50,372 nt of DNA, from positions 1-50,372 of the forward strand of contig NZ_FWYB01000012.1 of NCBI RefSeq assembly GCF_900176505.1. Direction: 5' to 3'. The position numbers and the translations under genes are program-made. The notes beneath the pieces are model-generated. The model did not search any database. It was not told the DNA's origin and was given only the letters and a program-made list of their open reading frames with translations. Positions 34,541 to 43,165 of the stretch are shown piece after piece. The stretch is from Pedobacter nyackensis. Lineage in GTDB: Bacteria; Bacteroidota; Bacteroidia; Sphingobacteriales; Sphingobacteriaceae. Within the stretch, counting starts at the first letter, position 1; each line of letters begins with the position of its first letter.

Positions 34541-35269
34541 ATGACAGAAAAGGGAAGGGTTATCCAAGAAATGCTTACCAAGGGATACCGCGACGGTGAA
34601 TTTGAAAATGAGTCTTATTTACTGCAGGTTTTACGGGAAACTGAAGATAATGAAGAAATTATTGAATTATGTGGAGTGCTGTCGAAGGTCGGTTCTATGT
34701 ACGTGGTGCCTGTATTAATGGCCAGGTTAAAGGACGCAGACGATATAACGCACACCTATATCCAACTTTCATTGGAACGGATTCACGCTCGGATTAAAGA
34801 CTGGGATGCCAAGAAAAAAGACGATTTTTTTGATCCTGAATGGTGGCGACCAAAATGGATGGGAACTAAAGAGCGTTTTATCAGCTATGTTGCGTTTTTG
34901 GCATCTAGCCAGGATAAAGATGAATTATTTGAAGAGCGGAAAATGGAGGAAATAGCCGAAGGGCTTATTAAGGAAATGGATCTGGATCTATCTCCACATC
35001 AATCCTTTAGGGAACTGAAGTTATGTACACCAAAATGGAATTTAAAAGCTGATTTGGCGGCTACCTTATTAGAGGTAGAGCAAGAGTTATTGGTTGAACC
35101 AGCCTTAGATGGGGCGAATGTAGTGATTAACGAAGATACACAAGTCGAGAGAAATCTTACCTATATGAAAAATGATTACCTACTCACCAGGTTGAAACTT
35201 TATTCAAACTTTGAGGAAAACTTATATGCTTTAACAATTATGAACTGTTTAAATAGGCCGGATAATTAG
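34541..35269 (+). CDS. HEAT-like helical protein, copy A
   Basis: The 242 residues read as paired helices: YLLQVLRETEDNEEIIELCG, VLSKVGSMYVVPVLMARLKD, then PEWWRPKWMGTKERFISYV and LSPHQSFRELKLC. It is a paralogue of the 312-aa protein at 48271 (LLEVLSRTEDKEEIFTICVA, LTKIGSIRCFPILLARL, PSFWKTTWSGSGKEFVEFM, FPHKSFKDLRIFY) but lacks about 80 N-terminal residues of it. HEAT-like helices usually mediate protein contacts. It is followed after 20 bases by a Crp-like gene. Confidence 0.7.
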   Translation: MTEKGRVIQEMLTKGYRDGEFENESYLLQVLRETEDNEEIIELCGVLSKVGSMYVVPVLMARLKDADDITHTYIQLSLERIHARIKDWDAKKKDDFFDPEWWRPKWMGTKERFISYVAFLASSQDKDELFEERKMEEIAEGLIKEMDLDLSPHQSFRELKLCTPKWNLKADLAATLLEVEQELLVEPALDGANVVINEDTQVERNLTYMKNDYLLTRLKLYSNFEENLYALTIMNCLNRPDN

Positions 35270-35289
35270 GTGTTTTATTAGCTTATAAC

Positions 35290-35853
35290 ATGGCCGATGC
35301 TTATTTATTATTATCAAACCTCAATCTATTAGATCTTTTATACATGGAATTTAACGACCTTTTTAATAATTTACATTCCGCTAGCGACACGCAGGGAATT
35401 TCGAAGTCTGAAGATGTGGACCTAGACAATATACTTTGTTTCCTGGCTAATGGTTATGCTGTTGAATATATAATAGTAAACCAGCGGAAAAAAGTATTAC
35501 GTTTTATCGATCCGGACCAGTTTTTACTTAGAATCAGTGATAATACTTCTGTTGATCTTTATGGTAATATAGAAACTGTTAATATCACATTTGATGACAT
35601 TGTCATTATGTTACGGAAATTTCCAGAAGAAACAGTTGCCTTTCATAAGAAAATTAAGCTAGACTATTTGGAAAAGCTTCAGTTGTATAAAGATGATCTT
35701 AAAAAAACAGCTGCAGAACGGTATTTAGATCTTCTTGAAAACAAGCCTTGGGTAATGCAACTCATTGAACCGGAGGTTATAGCTTCATATCTAAACTTAT
35801 CGAAGGAGCAATACGACATGCTTATATTATCGATTCGTAATGTGAATGATTAA
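35290..35853 (+). CDS. Degenerate Crp/Fnr-like protein, copy A
   Basis: The 187 residues keep parts of the cyclic-nucleotide-binding barrel (GYAVEYIIVNQRKKVLRFID) and the family tail AERYLDLLENKPWVMQLIEP followed by EVIASYLNLSKEQYDML. The tail aligns with the HTH of Bacteroidota Crp/Fnr proteins (IASYLGITPETLSRIRK), but the recognition-helix residues SRIRK are replaced by YDMLI, so DNA binding is doubtful. It is shorter than the usual 190-230 aa at the N-terminus. It follows the HEAT-like gene and probably shares its transcript. Confidence 0.65.
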   Translation: MADAYLLLSNLNLLDLLYMEFNDLFNNLHSASDTQGISKSEDVDLDNILCFLANGYAVEYIIVNQRKKVLRFIDPDQFLLRISDNTSVDLYGNIETVNITFDDIVIMLRKFPEETVAFHKKIKLDYLEKLQLYKDDLKKTAAERYLDLLENKPWVMQLIEPEVIASYLNLSKEQYDMLILSIRNVND

Positions 35854-35894
35854 TTTCTAGGCACATGTACTTGCCATTGATGACATTATGTTTG

Positions 35895-35958
35895 CCCCAA
35901 TAAGCCTCAGCTCAATTGTGTCGCACTGCGGACACAATTGAGCTGGACTCATTTAGTG
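35895..35958 (+). pseudogene. Short DUF1016 gene relic
   Basis: In the frame beginning at about 35902 the bases read LNCVALRTQLSWTH, matching the DUF1016 hallmark seen at the window start (IRDAVRHELSWTH). No other part of such a gene remains. It is joined directly to the Rpn-type promoter segment that begins at 35959. Confidence 0.5.
35909..35944. repeat. 14-bp inverted repeat at the DUF1016 hallmark
   Basis: AGCTCAATTGTGTC (35909-35922) and GACACAATTGAGCT (35931-35944) are perfect arms around GCACTGCG. The arms differ in sequence from those at 452-480 but fall on the same codons and have the same loop core. Confidence 0.8.
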
Positions 35959-35990
35959 TTGGCATAAAGATTATGATCGGAGTAACTTTG
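35959..35990 (+). promoter_or_regulatory. Promoter of the Rpn relic
   Basis: TTG at 35959-35961 and TAACTTTG at 35983-35990, separated by 21 bases, fit the Bacteroidota sigma-factor pattern. The same bases from GCATAAAGATTATGATCGG onward are found before the intact Rpn gene, with TAACTTTG at 49561-49568. Confidence 0.6.
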
Positions 35991-36030
35991 GACAGATCCT
36001 TTTCATTAAGTGGAACTCAAGAATATCCCT

Positions 36031-36389
36031 ATGTCAGAAGAGTTATATATTACGGTACTATCGCCAAAGCGTTGCTGAACCATAATTATAATCATGACAG
36101 AATTATTGGTTTTATGGGATTCTTGAAAAACTTCATATTCATAAATAATAATGATATTAATCGTATTTTTGATCAACAGATTGAAATATTAACCGGAGGA
36201 ACAATCAATATGGGCATCATAGAAACAATAAAAATGCAGGAAAGACGGGAAGGGAAGCTTGAAGGTAGACTTGAGGGCAAACTGGAAGAGGCTTTGGAAA
36301 TTGCACGTGAACTCAAAAAAGAAGGGCTGGCTATTGATTTCATTGCTAAAACCACCAGACTGTCTATCAAGGAAATTGAGGTTTTATAG
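36031..36389 (+). pseudogene. Rpn-family recombination-promoting nuclease, internal deletion
   Basis: The original start MSEELYITV (36031) is followed at once by bases that in the intact copy at 49608 lie about 600 bp further on. The deletion runs between two TACC sites present in the intact copy at 49633 and 50231, removes 598 bp, and shifts the frame. The distal part then reads IAKALLNHNYNHDRIIGFMG, IFINNNDINRIFDQQIEILT and a charged tail REGKLEGRLEGKLEEALEIA, as in Rpn/PD-(D/E)XK transposase-like nucleases. The nuclease core is lost. Confidence 0.85.
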
Positions 36390-36454
36390 TTTTTAATAGA
36401 ATATTCTAAACACCCGTTTAGGCATCGTGATTTAATAAAGAAAGCACCTGTTTC

Positions 36455-36937
36455 TTATTCTACAGCACACATTTTTGTATAATATCCTGAGGGAACATTA
36501 AGGTAGGATTGGATATCATCTGGGCTGGCAATTTCTTTAACCCATGGATATGTTTCCAGAAGGCTTATGTATCGTTCTGCGGAGGTAAAGGTCTTGAGCT
36601 CATTCCTATTTTTAGCTATTTTGTCAAGATGTTTCTTCTTAAAAACTCTATAAAACTGTCGGACCTCTTCGAATTCACGTAATAGAGATTTCAGGTTTGG
36701 TTTAGATATCCCCACTAAAGTGACATCAGTTAGTGTTATGATTTCGCTTTCAGATGTAGTTCTAAGCGCAAATTCTTTTGGGCCAATAAATGAAATTACT
36801 TTACGTGGTTCTGAAATACTTGAATATTCCACTGCGTAACCTTCGTTAATAAACATTAGTTGTTCTTCATGGGTATTTGTCGAAGTGAGATGGCTACCTG
36901 AAGTTATATTAGAAGTAGGCAAATTATCAAAATTCAT
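36455..36937 (-). CDS. Degenerate Crp/Fnr-like protein
   Basis: The 160 residues resemble the 187-aa Crp-like protein at 35290: INEGYAVEYSSISEPRKVIS, SAERYISLLETYPWVKEIAS, and IQSYLNVPSGYYTKMCAVE. The last segment stands where the HTH recognition helix should be and ends about five residues early. It probably derives from a Crp/Fnr regulator that has lost DNA binding, or from a fragment. It is on the opposite strand, after the small HTH gene at 37010. Confidence 0.6.
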   Translation of the reverse strand: MNFDNLPTSNITSGSHLTSTNTHEEQLMFINEGYAVEYSSISEPRKVISFIGPKEFALRTTSESEIITLTDVTLVGISKPNLKSLLREFEEVRQFYRVFKKKHLDKIAKNRNELKTFTSAERYISLLETYPWVKEIASPDDIQSYLNVPSGYYTKMCAVE

Positions 36938-37009
36938 ATTATTGGTTCTTATTTTGTTTTCTTATTATATTTCTCTGCAAAATTCTTCAAAGCTTTGACA
37001 AGCTCTGGA

Positions 37010-37261
37010 TTATTGACCTTTAGGGATTTGGTTTTTCTGTTCGAAGGGCTCAACCTTGCTATTAGTCCAATCGCTTGGATTAAGTAAGTCTCTCACGTCT
37101 ACTCTTAAATATTCAGCAATTTTATTTAATGTAGTAACTGTAGGTTGTTGTTTATTGTTGACCCATCTTGAAACTGTTTCTTTTTTAACTTTTAGGTATT
37201 TAACTAGGTCATTATTTCCAGCTTTCTTTTGTTCGAGAACTTTTGCTATTCTATTAATCAT
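37010..37261 (-). CDS. Cro/C1-type helix-turn-helix regulator
   Basis: The 83 residues begin MINRIAKVLEQKKAGNNDLV and KYLKVKKETVSRWVNNKQQP, then TVTTLNKIAEYLRVDVRDLL, a standard HTH_3 domain. After the stop, another frame continues NPELVKALKNFAEKYNKKTK, so the C-terminus may be shifted by one base or there may be a natural short form. The gene diverges from the plus-strand promoter and RNA at 37280-37575, and may regulate it (inference). Confidence 0.8.
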   Translation of the reverse strand: MINRIAKVLEQKKAGNNDLVKYLKVKKETVSRWVNNKQQPTVTTLNKIAEYLRVDVRDLLNPSDWTNSKVEPFEQKNQIPKGQ

Positions 37262-37279
37262 AAAAAAAGTAAATAAATG

Positions 37280-37310
37280 TTGATTCTTAAAGTCAACTTT
37301 ACTATATTTG
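37280..37310 (+). promoter_or_regulatory. Promoter for the structured RNA
   Basis: TTG at 37280-37282, 20 bases, then TATATTTG at 37303-37310. This is a near-perfect Bacteroidota promoter (TTTG, 19-21, TAnnTTTG). Transcription would start at about 37316 on the plus strand. No coding frame of note follows it, but a strongly structured sequence does. Confidence 0.7.
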
Positions 37311-37315
37311 TAATC

Positions 37316-37575
37316 AGTTAATTATAGCGACAGTAGAATAGGGAAGATCCTTATTTTAACGATGTTACTCATGAGCGAAACCGTCAAATTCCGCATGAGA
37401 GCAATGTAGTTCGCCATTTCTATTGAATATTTATATCTTCGCGATATCTAAATTCAATAGGGCGGACTTCATGTTAGTCTTTTGCGGAACCTAGTTTTAC
37501 TGGGTGGTTCTTGACGGTACCAGCTCAAAAGCATTGAAGTTCGCCCTATTGGTTTTTACCAATCTGGGTTTTGTT
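37316..37575 (+). ncRNA. Candidate structured RNA with switch-like alternative pairings
   Basis: Nested stems: ACCGTCAA (37380-37387) with TTGACGGT (37511-37518); TTCCGCA (37389-37395) with TGCGGAA (37483-37489); GTTCGCC and TATTGAAT (37409-37428) with ATTCAATA and GGCGGAC (37452-37467); a tip ATATC/GATAT with loop TTCGC (37433-37447). A competing hairpin joins 37455-37473 (CAATAGGGCGGACTTCATG) to 37532-37552. A third hairpin joins ATTGGT (37547-37552) to ACCAAT (37557-37562), extended by CCC and GGG, and is followed by a T-rich run. The three pairings exclude one another, the logic of an attenuator. A promoter lies just upstream. I cannot match it to a named RNA; a 6S-like rod RNA is an alternative. 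Confidence 0.6.
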
Positions 37576-37845
37576 TATTTGCTTTTATTGAGTACACATC
37601 GTTTACATAACCATTTATAAACAGTGTATGAAAACGAAAAAATTAAGCTACACCACACGTCTCTGTTCCCAGACGGTAGTATGTGTTAATTCCCTTAAAT
37701 CCTTATTAAAGAACGAACTTTGTTCTCCACCGTAATGATTGCTAGAAAATACAAGTAAATAAGCCGTTAAAAGCTAAGTGTGAAAAGAGCGCACATTTAT
37801 CTCTGAGGTTTATAATTAGCTTGTTACCAGCCCTTATAAAGCTTT

Positions 37846-38083
37846 TTAGGATTTACAAGGTACATTACTTTGGTTTGTCGCGATTCCAAGATAATGCGTT
37901 TTTTCCAATAAAGCAAAATGATTAAAATCAACCGTATCATTTACATGCGGTAAGGGCTGGTTTATAGCCAGTTTAATTTTGTCATTAAAATCTTCCTTAC
38001 AAATCTCCACGAACTAGCCAAGAAATATAAAAACTGCAGATAATTCATTATTTAAACGGTGTGAAACATCGTTCAGGACGTGC
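37846..38083 (-). pseudogene. Possible histidine-kinase relic
   Basis: One minus-strand frame with a single internal stop reads VLNDVSHRLNNELSAVFIFL, which resembles the H-box of sensor kinases (VxHRxNNxL), and continues DFNDKIKLAINQPLPHVNDT to a stop at 37846. The rest of a kinase is absent. Weak. Apart from this and the RNA, the 837 bp from 37262 to 38098 hold nothing else I can support. Confidence 0.2.
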
Positions 38084-38098
38084 TATGCTTTAAATTTT

Positions 38099-38539
38099 AT
38101 GAAACGATCAAACACCCCCACACAACATATATTAATCAAAGCCAACACCAGAAGTGATGGGGAAAGCATTGAATTTGCTATTATATACCTAACCGAATCA
38201 TGGAAAGCGCTTATAGCATCCCGTTTAAAGGCCATTAAGCAATTTAAGGCTGATGATGATTTCAATTGTCATAGTTTTTGGGATGCCTCGATAAGTTATT
38301 ACAATGGCCCTGGTACCCGAGAGTTGGTAAAAGAAATTCTGTCTCCGCATGATGACTGGGCTTATGTAACCTTACCTCCCGAAACAGAACGCACATTTCA
38401 GCATCCTGATAATCCCCTTGAGGCGCATCAACTCTTAATCACCACAAATGGCATAGCACATTTCAAAGCCTATGGAAAACATACCAATGACGAATATTGG
38501 ACGGAAGAATTCAACTTAAAGAAACTATTCAATAAATGA
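38099..38539 (+). CDS. Hypothetical protein, 146 aa
   Basis: An intact frame with no signal peptide and balanced composition. It contains IEFAIIYLTESWKALIASRL, NCHSFWDASISYYNGPGTRE, and a C-terminal half AHQLLITTNGIAHFKAYGKH. I do not recognise the family. It lies 33 bases upstream of the SusC gene and may belong to the same operon. Confidence 0.6.
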   Translation: MKRSNTPTQHILIKANTRSDGESIEFAIIYLTESWKALIASRLKAIKQFKADDDFNCHSFWDASISYYNGPGTRELVKEILSPHDDWAYVTLPPETERTFQHPDNPLEAHQLLITTNGIAHFKAYGKHTNDEYWTEEFNLKKLFNK

Positions 38540-38572
38540 CCAAATAATTAACTACTAACCAATATTAACTGT

Positions 38573-41500
38573 ATGAAACGAACGACATTAACCATCGTAA
38601 TAGCCGCGCTTTGCCTTTTTTTTAAGGCAAATGCTCAGCACTCAACCAAACTCAGCGGACGGGTGATTTCCTTGGCTAACAATACACCGCTTGCAGGAGC
38701 AACCATTACTATAAGGAACACTAAAATCAGTACGCAAACTGATAAAAATGGGAAATTTAATATTTCGGCACCCAATAGCAGAGGTGATTTAACTATCAGC
38801 TTCACTGGCTACAAAACCAAAGTGATTTCATTTTCAGGTGCAAGTATGGAATTATACGAAGTTACATTAACTGAGGATGAAGGTAATTTAAAAGAGGTTG
38901 CTATTGTGAGCACGGGGTATCAAAACATTCCAAAAGAACGTGCTACCGGGAGCTTTGTGCTTATCGACAGTACATTACTTAATCAAAGAGTAACCACAAA
39001 TATTTTGGATAGGCTAGATGGAGTAACCAGTGGCCTTATCTTTAACCGAAATCTGAATAACCAGGCCAACAATGCTTCAATCAGCATCCGCGGTAGAAGT
39101 ACGTTATTTGCTAACCCCAATCCATTAATTGTATTAGATAATTTTCCTTATGACGGTGATTTAGAAAACATCAATCCTAACGATATTGAAAATATTTCTG
39201 TACTTAAAGATGCTGCTGCCGCCAGCATTTGGGGAGTGAGAGCAGGAAACGGTGTGATTATTATCACTACGAAAAAAGGATTGAGAAACGGGCAACCAAG
39301 AGTTGGCCTGGTTGCCAATGTCACAGTTGCCAATAGGCCGGATGTTTATTCAAAGCCCTGGATGAGTAGTGAAGAATTCCTGGGTTTAGAGGAGTTCTTG
39401 TTCAAACAAGGTTATTATAACAGTACAATTGATACGAGATATTCACCAATTACGGCAGGCGTTCAGGTCTTATTTGACCGCAGGAATCAACTGATTTCCC
39501 CGGGTGATTCTGCATTGCAGATCGCTAAGCTGAAACAAATTGATACCCGGGACCAATGGAGCAGGCTGTTTTATCGGCCTTCAATAAATCAGCAGTACCA
39601 GGCAAACATTAATGGTGGGGCCGAAAAGCAGAAGTATTTCATCTCGGCGGGCTTTGATAGAAATGATAAAAGTTTGGTTAATGAAAGTTTTGAAAGACTA
39701 ACGCTTAATGCAAATAATACCTATTACCTCGCCAAAGATAAATTAGAAATTTTTTCGGGCATCACTTTTACCAATAACACAGATAGAAGAGGGACAGATA
39801 CTTATATACCGCTAAGTCCCTATGATTTACTCGAAGGTCCCTCCGGGCAAGCTTTGGAAATTGGAAGTTATCTGCGGCCATCTTTTACAGATGGACAAGG
39901 GCAAAGTAAATTGCTGGATTGGAAGTATCGGCCATTGGACGAACTGAATAGCAATAGAAAAAATACGATCACAGATTATAGGATTAATATGCGTGGGGCT
40001 TATCAGTTTTTTGAGGGCCTTAAACTGTCGCTAAATTACCAGTATCAAAAAGGGATTGATGATTATAGTCTAAATCACGCTGCTGATTCCTATTTCACCA
40101 GAAATCTAATAAATACTTATACAGTTATTGATCCCTTAAGTGCTGAAGCAAAAAGTCCTATCGCAGCAGGGGCGGTCCTGACTGCAGGAGCATCAAATTA
40201 CTCCTCAAAGAATTTCAGGGGGCAATTGGATTTCAGGCACTTATTTAAAAGCAGCGAATTAAATATTTCAATGGGTTATGAGCTAAAGGATTATTCTTCC
40301 TTTTCTACTACACAGATTTATTATGGGTATGATGAGTCACTAGCCTCCAATTCGAACGGTTTACTTAACGCTTCTGGTACTTATCCCAATCGCTTAACTG
40401 GAGGCTCAGATGGGATTAACACAGTTCCATCACAATCTTCAAGTGCCGATCGCTATCGGTCATATTTTGCTATTGGCTCTTATATGCTAAAGAATAAGTA
40501 TATATTTTCAGGGAGCATAAGAAAAGACGAATCTAATTTGTTTGGTGTTAAATCCAATCAGAAAGGAGTTCCCCTTTGGTCAGCTGGATTCAAGTATCAG
40601 CTTAGTACGGAGAATTTTTATGGTTTAAAATGGTTGCCGGCATTGGCGTTTCGTGCAACATATGGCTATAACGGTAATGTTGATAAAACAACTTCAGCAT
40701 ACCTGACTTCGATGTATTCCTATCGTAATGTATGGGGAATAAATGCCGCTGAAATAATTAACCCGCCAAATCCTTCATTAAGATGGGAAAGGATAAAGAA
40801 TCTAAATTTTGGAATTGATTTCGCAACAAAGCAAAATTACGTTTCAGGAAGTCTGGAATATTTTGTCAAATCAGGAACCGATTTGATTGGCAATAGTCTC
40901 ATAGCTCCACAAACCGGTGTCAACACTTTTAAAGGCAATTCAGCAGATACCAGAACCGACGGAATTGATGCTTCATTAAAAATAAACTGGTTTAGGGAGC
41001 GAACGTTTTCGTGGAATACCGGCTTGCTATTTAGTTACAGCAATGAAGTGGTGAAAAAGTATAATTTCGATCAGGGTACAAATGGCAATTTGATCTTCAG
41101 TAACTACAATAATCCTGTTGAGGGTTATCCTTACAATGCTGTTTTTAGCTATAAATATGGAGGATTAGATGCTGCCGGAAACCCAATAGGCTATCTGAAT
41201 GGAGCACAGACTAAACTGTATGCCAGTATACAGAATTCCAGAAACAGAGAAGATCTGAATTTCCATGGCTCGGCTATCCCAATATACTTTGGGTCGGTAT
41301 TGAATACGATAGATTTTAGGGGGATAACATTAACATTTAATGTTACCTACAAACTTAAATACTACACCAGAAGGACATCTGTATTTAATGGAAGTAGATA
41401 CGATTTCCTCCAAACGGACTATAATAAACGATGGAAGGAACCAGGAGATGAAGCCATTACAAATGTACCATCGCTGGTGTATCCATTCAATCCCAATAGA

Positions 41501-41749
41501 GCAAATTTTTATGAAGGATCAGCAGCCCTGGTAGATCGTGGAGATCATATCAGGCTACAGTTTTTACAACTTTCGGCGCCAATTAGCAAGATTGTTAAAA
41601 AATCCAAATGGTTATCGGGCTCAATGGATTTCAGCATGAACAATGTCGGCATATTGTGGAAACAAGCAAATACTAACTATGATCCGGACTACGGGTATAT
41701 GACTATACCACTAATGATTTCAATGGGGATAAAACTTAATATCAAATAA
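38573..41749 (+). CDS. SusC/RagA-type TonB-dependent outer-membrane transporter
   Basis: The protein has 1058 aa. A signal peptide (MKRTTLTIVIAALCLFFKANA) is followed by a carboxypeptidase-regulatory-like domain (LSGRVISLANNTPLAGATIT), a TonB-box region with the phrase STGYQNIPKERATGSF, a plug with NASISIRGRSTLFANPNPLI, and a beta barrel ending ISMGIKLNIK. It imports a ligand together with the SusD lipoprotein, whose gene starts 2 bases after its stop. The subtype with GYQNIPKERATGSF often stands next to TlpA-like thioredoxins, as here. The substrate is unknown; no glycoside hydrolase is present. Confidence 0.95.
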   Translation: MKRTTLTIVIAALCLFFKANAQHSTKLSGRVISLANNTPLAGATITIRNTKISTQTDKNGKFNISAPNSRGDLTISFTGYKTKVISFSGASMELYEVTLTEDEGNLKEVAIVSTGYQNIPKERATGSFVLIDSTLLNQRVTTNILDRLDGVTSGLIFNRNLNNQANNASISIRGRSTLFANPNPLIVLDNFPYDGDLENINPNDIENISVLKDAAAASIWGVRAGNGVIIITTKKGLRNGQPRVGLVANVTVANRPDVYSKPWMSSEEFLGLEEFLFKQGYYNSTIDTRYSPITAGVQVLFDRRNQLISPGDSALQIAKLKQIDTRDQWSRLFYRPSINQQYQANINGGAEKQKYFISAGFDRNDKSLVNESFERLTLNANNTYYLAKDKLEIFSGITFTNNTDRRGTDTYIPLSPYDLLEGPSGQALEIGSYLRPSFTDGQGQSKLLDWKYRPLDELNSNRKNTITDYRINMRGAYQFFEGLKLSLNYQYQKGIDDYSLNHAADSYFTRNLINTYTVIDPLSAEAKSPIAAGAVLTAGASNYSSKNFRGQLDFRHLFKSSELNISMGYELKDYSSFSTTQIYYGYDESLASNSNGLLNASGTYPNRLTGGSDGINTVPSQSSSADRYRSYFAIGSYMLKNKYIFSGSIRKDESNLFGVKSNQKGVPLWSAGFKYQLSTENFYGLKWLPALAFRATYGYNGNVDKTTSAYLTSMYSYRNVWGINAAEIINPPNPSLRWERIKNLNFGIDFATKQNYVSGSLEYFVKSGTDLIGNSLIAPQTGVNTFKGNSADTRTDGIDASLKINWFRERTFSWNTGLLFSYSNEVVKKYNFDQGTNGNLIFSNYNNPVEGYPYNAVFSYKYGGLDAAGNPIGYLNGAQTKLYASIQNSRNREDLNFHGSAIPIYFGSVLNTIDFRGITLTFNVTYKLKYYTRRTSVFNGSRYDFLQTDYNKRWKEPGDEAITNVPSLVYPFNPNRANFYEGSAALVDRGDHIRLQFLQLSAPISKIVKKSKWLSGSMDFSMNNVGILWKQANTNYDPDYGYMTIPLMISMGIKLNIK

Positions 41750-41751
41750 TC

Positions 41752-43137
41752 ATGAGACTAAACAATTATTATATCATATTCATCCTATGGATTGCTATTT
41801 TAGGCTGTAGCAAGGATTTTTTAGATAAAAAGCCAAATAGCAGCATTGTAGTCCCAAAGACACTTAACGAACTTCAAGCTCTGTTGGAGAACCACTCCAT
41901 CATGAATCTAACCGGAGGACTTGCGCAGATATCATCTGATGAGTATACCATACCCTTAGCCAGCAGCTATGTTGCTTTAAGAGATCAAACAGCAAAGAAT
42001 TCCTATATATGGAGTAAAGACCTCTATGGGGGGCAGGCAGGGATACAGGATTGGAATAGCATATACAAGATTGTATTTTATGCAAATAATGTACTGGAGG
42101 AAATTGATAAGGATACCTTCAAGGATAAAACAGCTTTTGAAAATTTAAAAGGATGGGCATTGTTTTCAAGATCCTATGCTTTTTTTAATCTGGTAAGTAA
42201 TTTTTCCCCCGTATATAATACGCAAACTGCAGATTCAGATTTAGGTGTTCCTTTAAGAACTACTCCCGGGGTTGATTATGTTGCGAAAAGGGCCACATCG
42301 GAAGAAACATTTAACCTTATTGTATCAGATTTGAATAAAGCGTTACTGCTTCTTCAAAAGACAGTAGCAACAACAAATCCAAACCGGCCATCTAAGCCAG
42401 CCGCATATGCGCTTTTGGCAAGAATCCATCTATATATGGGTAATTATGGCGCTGCTGAAGCAGCTTCCGACAGTTGCTTAAAAATATATGATAGGTTAAT
42501 TGACTTTAATACCTTGAGCTTAACATCCGCTATCCCAATTGGATATGTTAATGATGAGACGCTATTTTTCAGCTCCCAGGTGCCAACCTATGCTGATCTT
42601 ACCAATCCAGGCTCAGCAGCAATCACAAGAGTTTACAGTGTTGCAAATGAGGTTGTCTCATCTTACACTGCCGACGACCTTCGGTCAAAATTGTTTTTTA
42701 ATAGGGCTGCCAATGGAAATTATAACATCAAGAGGAGATATACAGCGGGAAATACACCTTTTACAGGATTAACAACGAATGAAGTGTACCTCATCAAAGC
42801 CGAATGTCTGGCGCGGAGAAATGAACTTTCGGCTTCAATGACCTATTTGAAAACACTGCTCGATAAGCGCTTTAAACCGAACACCTATATCCAACCATTG
42901 CCCTCAACAAAAGAGGAAGCTTTGCAGATTGTGTTAACGGAAAGGCGCAAGGAATTACTTTGGCGAGGCTTAAGGTGGTATGATCTCAAGAGATTAAATA
43001 GGGAGGGGGCAGGCATAGTTTTAAGCAGAACCGTTGATGGCGTTTCTTATTCTCTTCCACCAAATGATCCCAGATATGTATTTCCAATTCCTGATGATGA
43101 AATCTCAATGACCGGCATTGAACAGAACATAAGATAA
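41752..43137 (+). CDS. SusD/RagB-type outer-membrane lipoprotein
   Basis: The protein has 461 aa. The lipobox is AILGC with the lipidated Cys near residue 19, then SKDFLDKKPNSSIVVPKTL, the usual start of mature SusD proteins. TPR-like helices follow (ENLKGWALFSRSYAFFNLVS; KPAAYALLARIHLYMGNYGA). The end TERRKELLWRGLRWYDLKRL and FPIPDDEISMT are family hallmarks. It binds ligand at the surface and caps the SusC channel. Confidence 0.95.
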   Translation: MRLNNYYIIFILWIAILGCSKDFLDKKPNSSIVVPKTLNELQALLENHSIMNLTGGLAQISSDEYTIPLASSYVALRDQTAKNSYIWSKDLYGGQAGIQDWNSIYKIVFYANNVLEEIDKDTFKDKTAFENLKGWALFSRSYAFFNLVSNFSPVYNTQTADSDLGVPLRTTPGVDYVAKRATSEETFNLIVSDLNKALLLLQKTVATTNPNRPSKPAAYALLARIHLYMGNYGAAEAASDSCLKIYDRLIDFNTLSLTSAIPIGYVNDETLFFSSQVPTYADLTNPGSAAITRVYSVANEVVSSYTADDLRSKLFFNRAANGNYNIKRRYTAGNTPFTGLTTNEVYLIKAECLARRNELSASMTYLKTLLDKRFKPNTYIQPLPSTKEEALQIVLTERRKELLWRGLRWYDLKRLNREGAGIVLSRTVDGVSYSLPPNDPRYVFPIPDDEISMTGIEQNIR

Positions 43138-43165
43138 TTTTTAACATTTATATAAACCAAATCAC

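Noticed and set aside
37316..37575. Retron msr-msd region
   Set aside because: The structure has nested and flanking stems that recall one, but no reverse transcriptase gene lies anywhere in the window.
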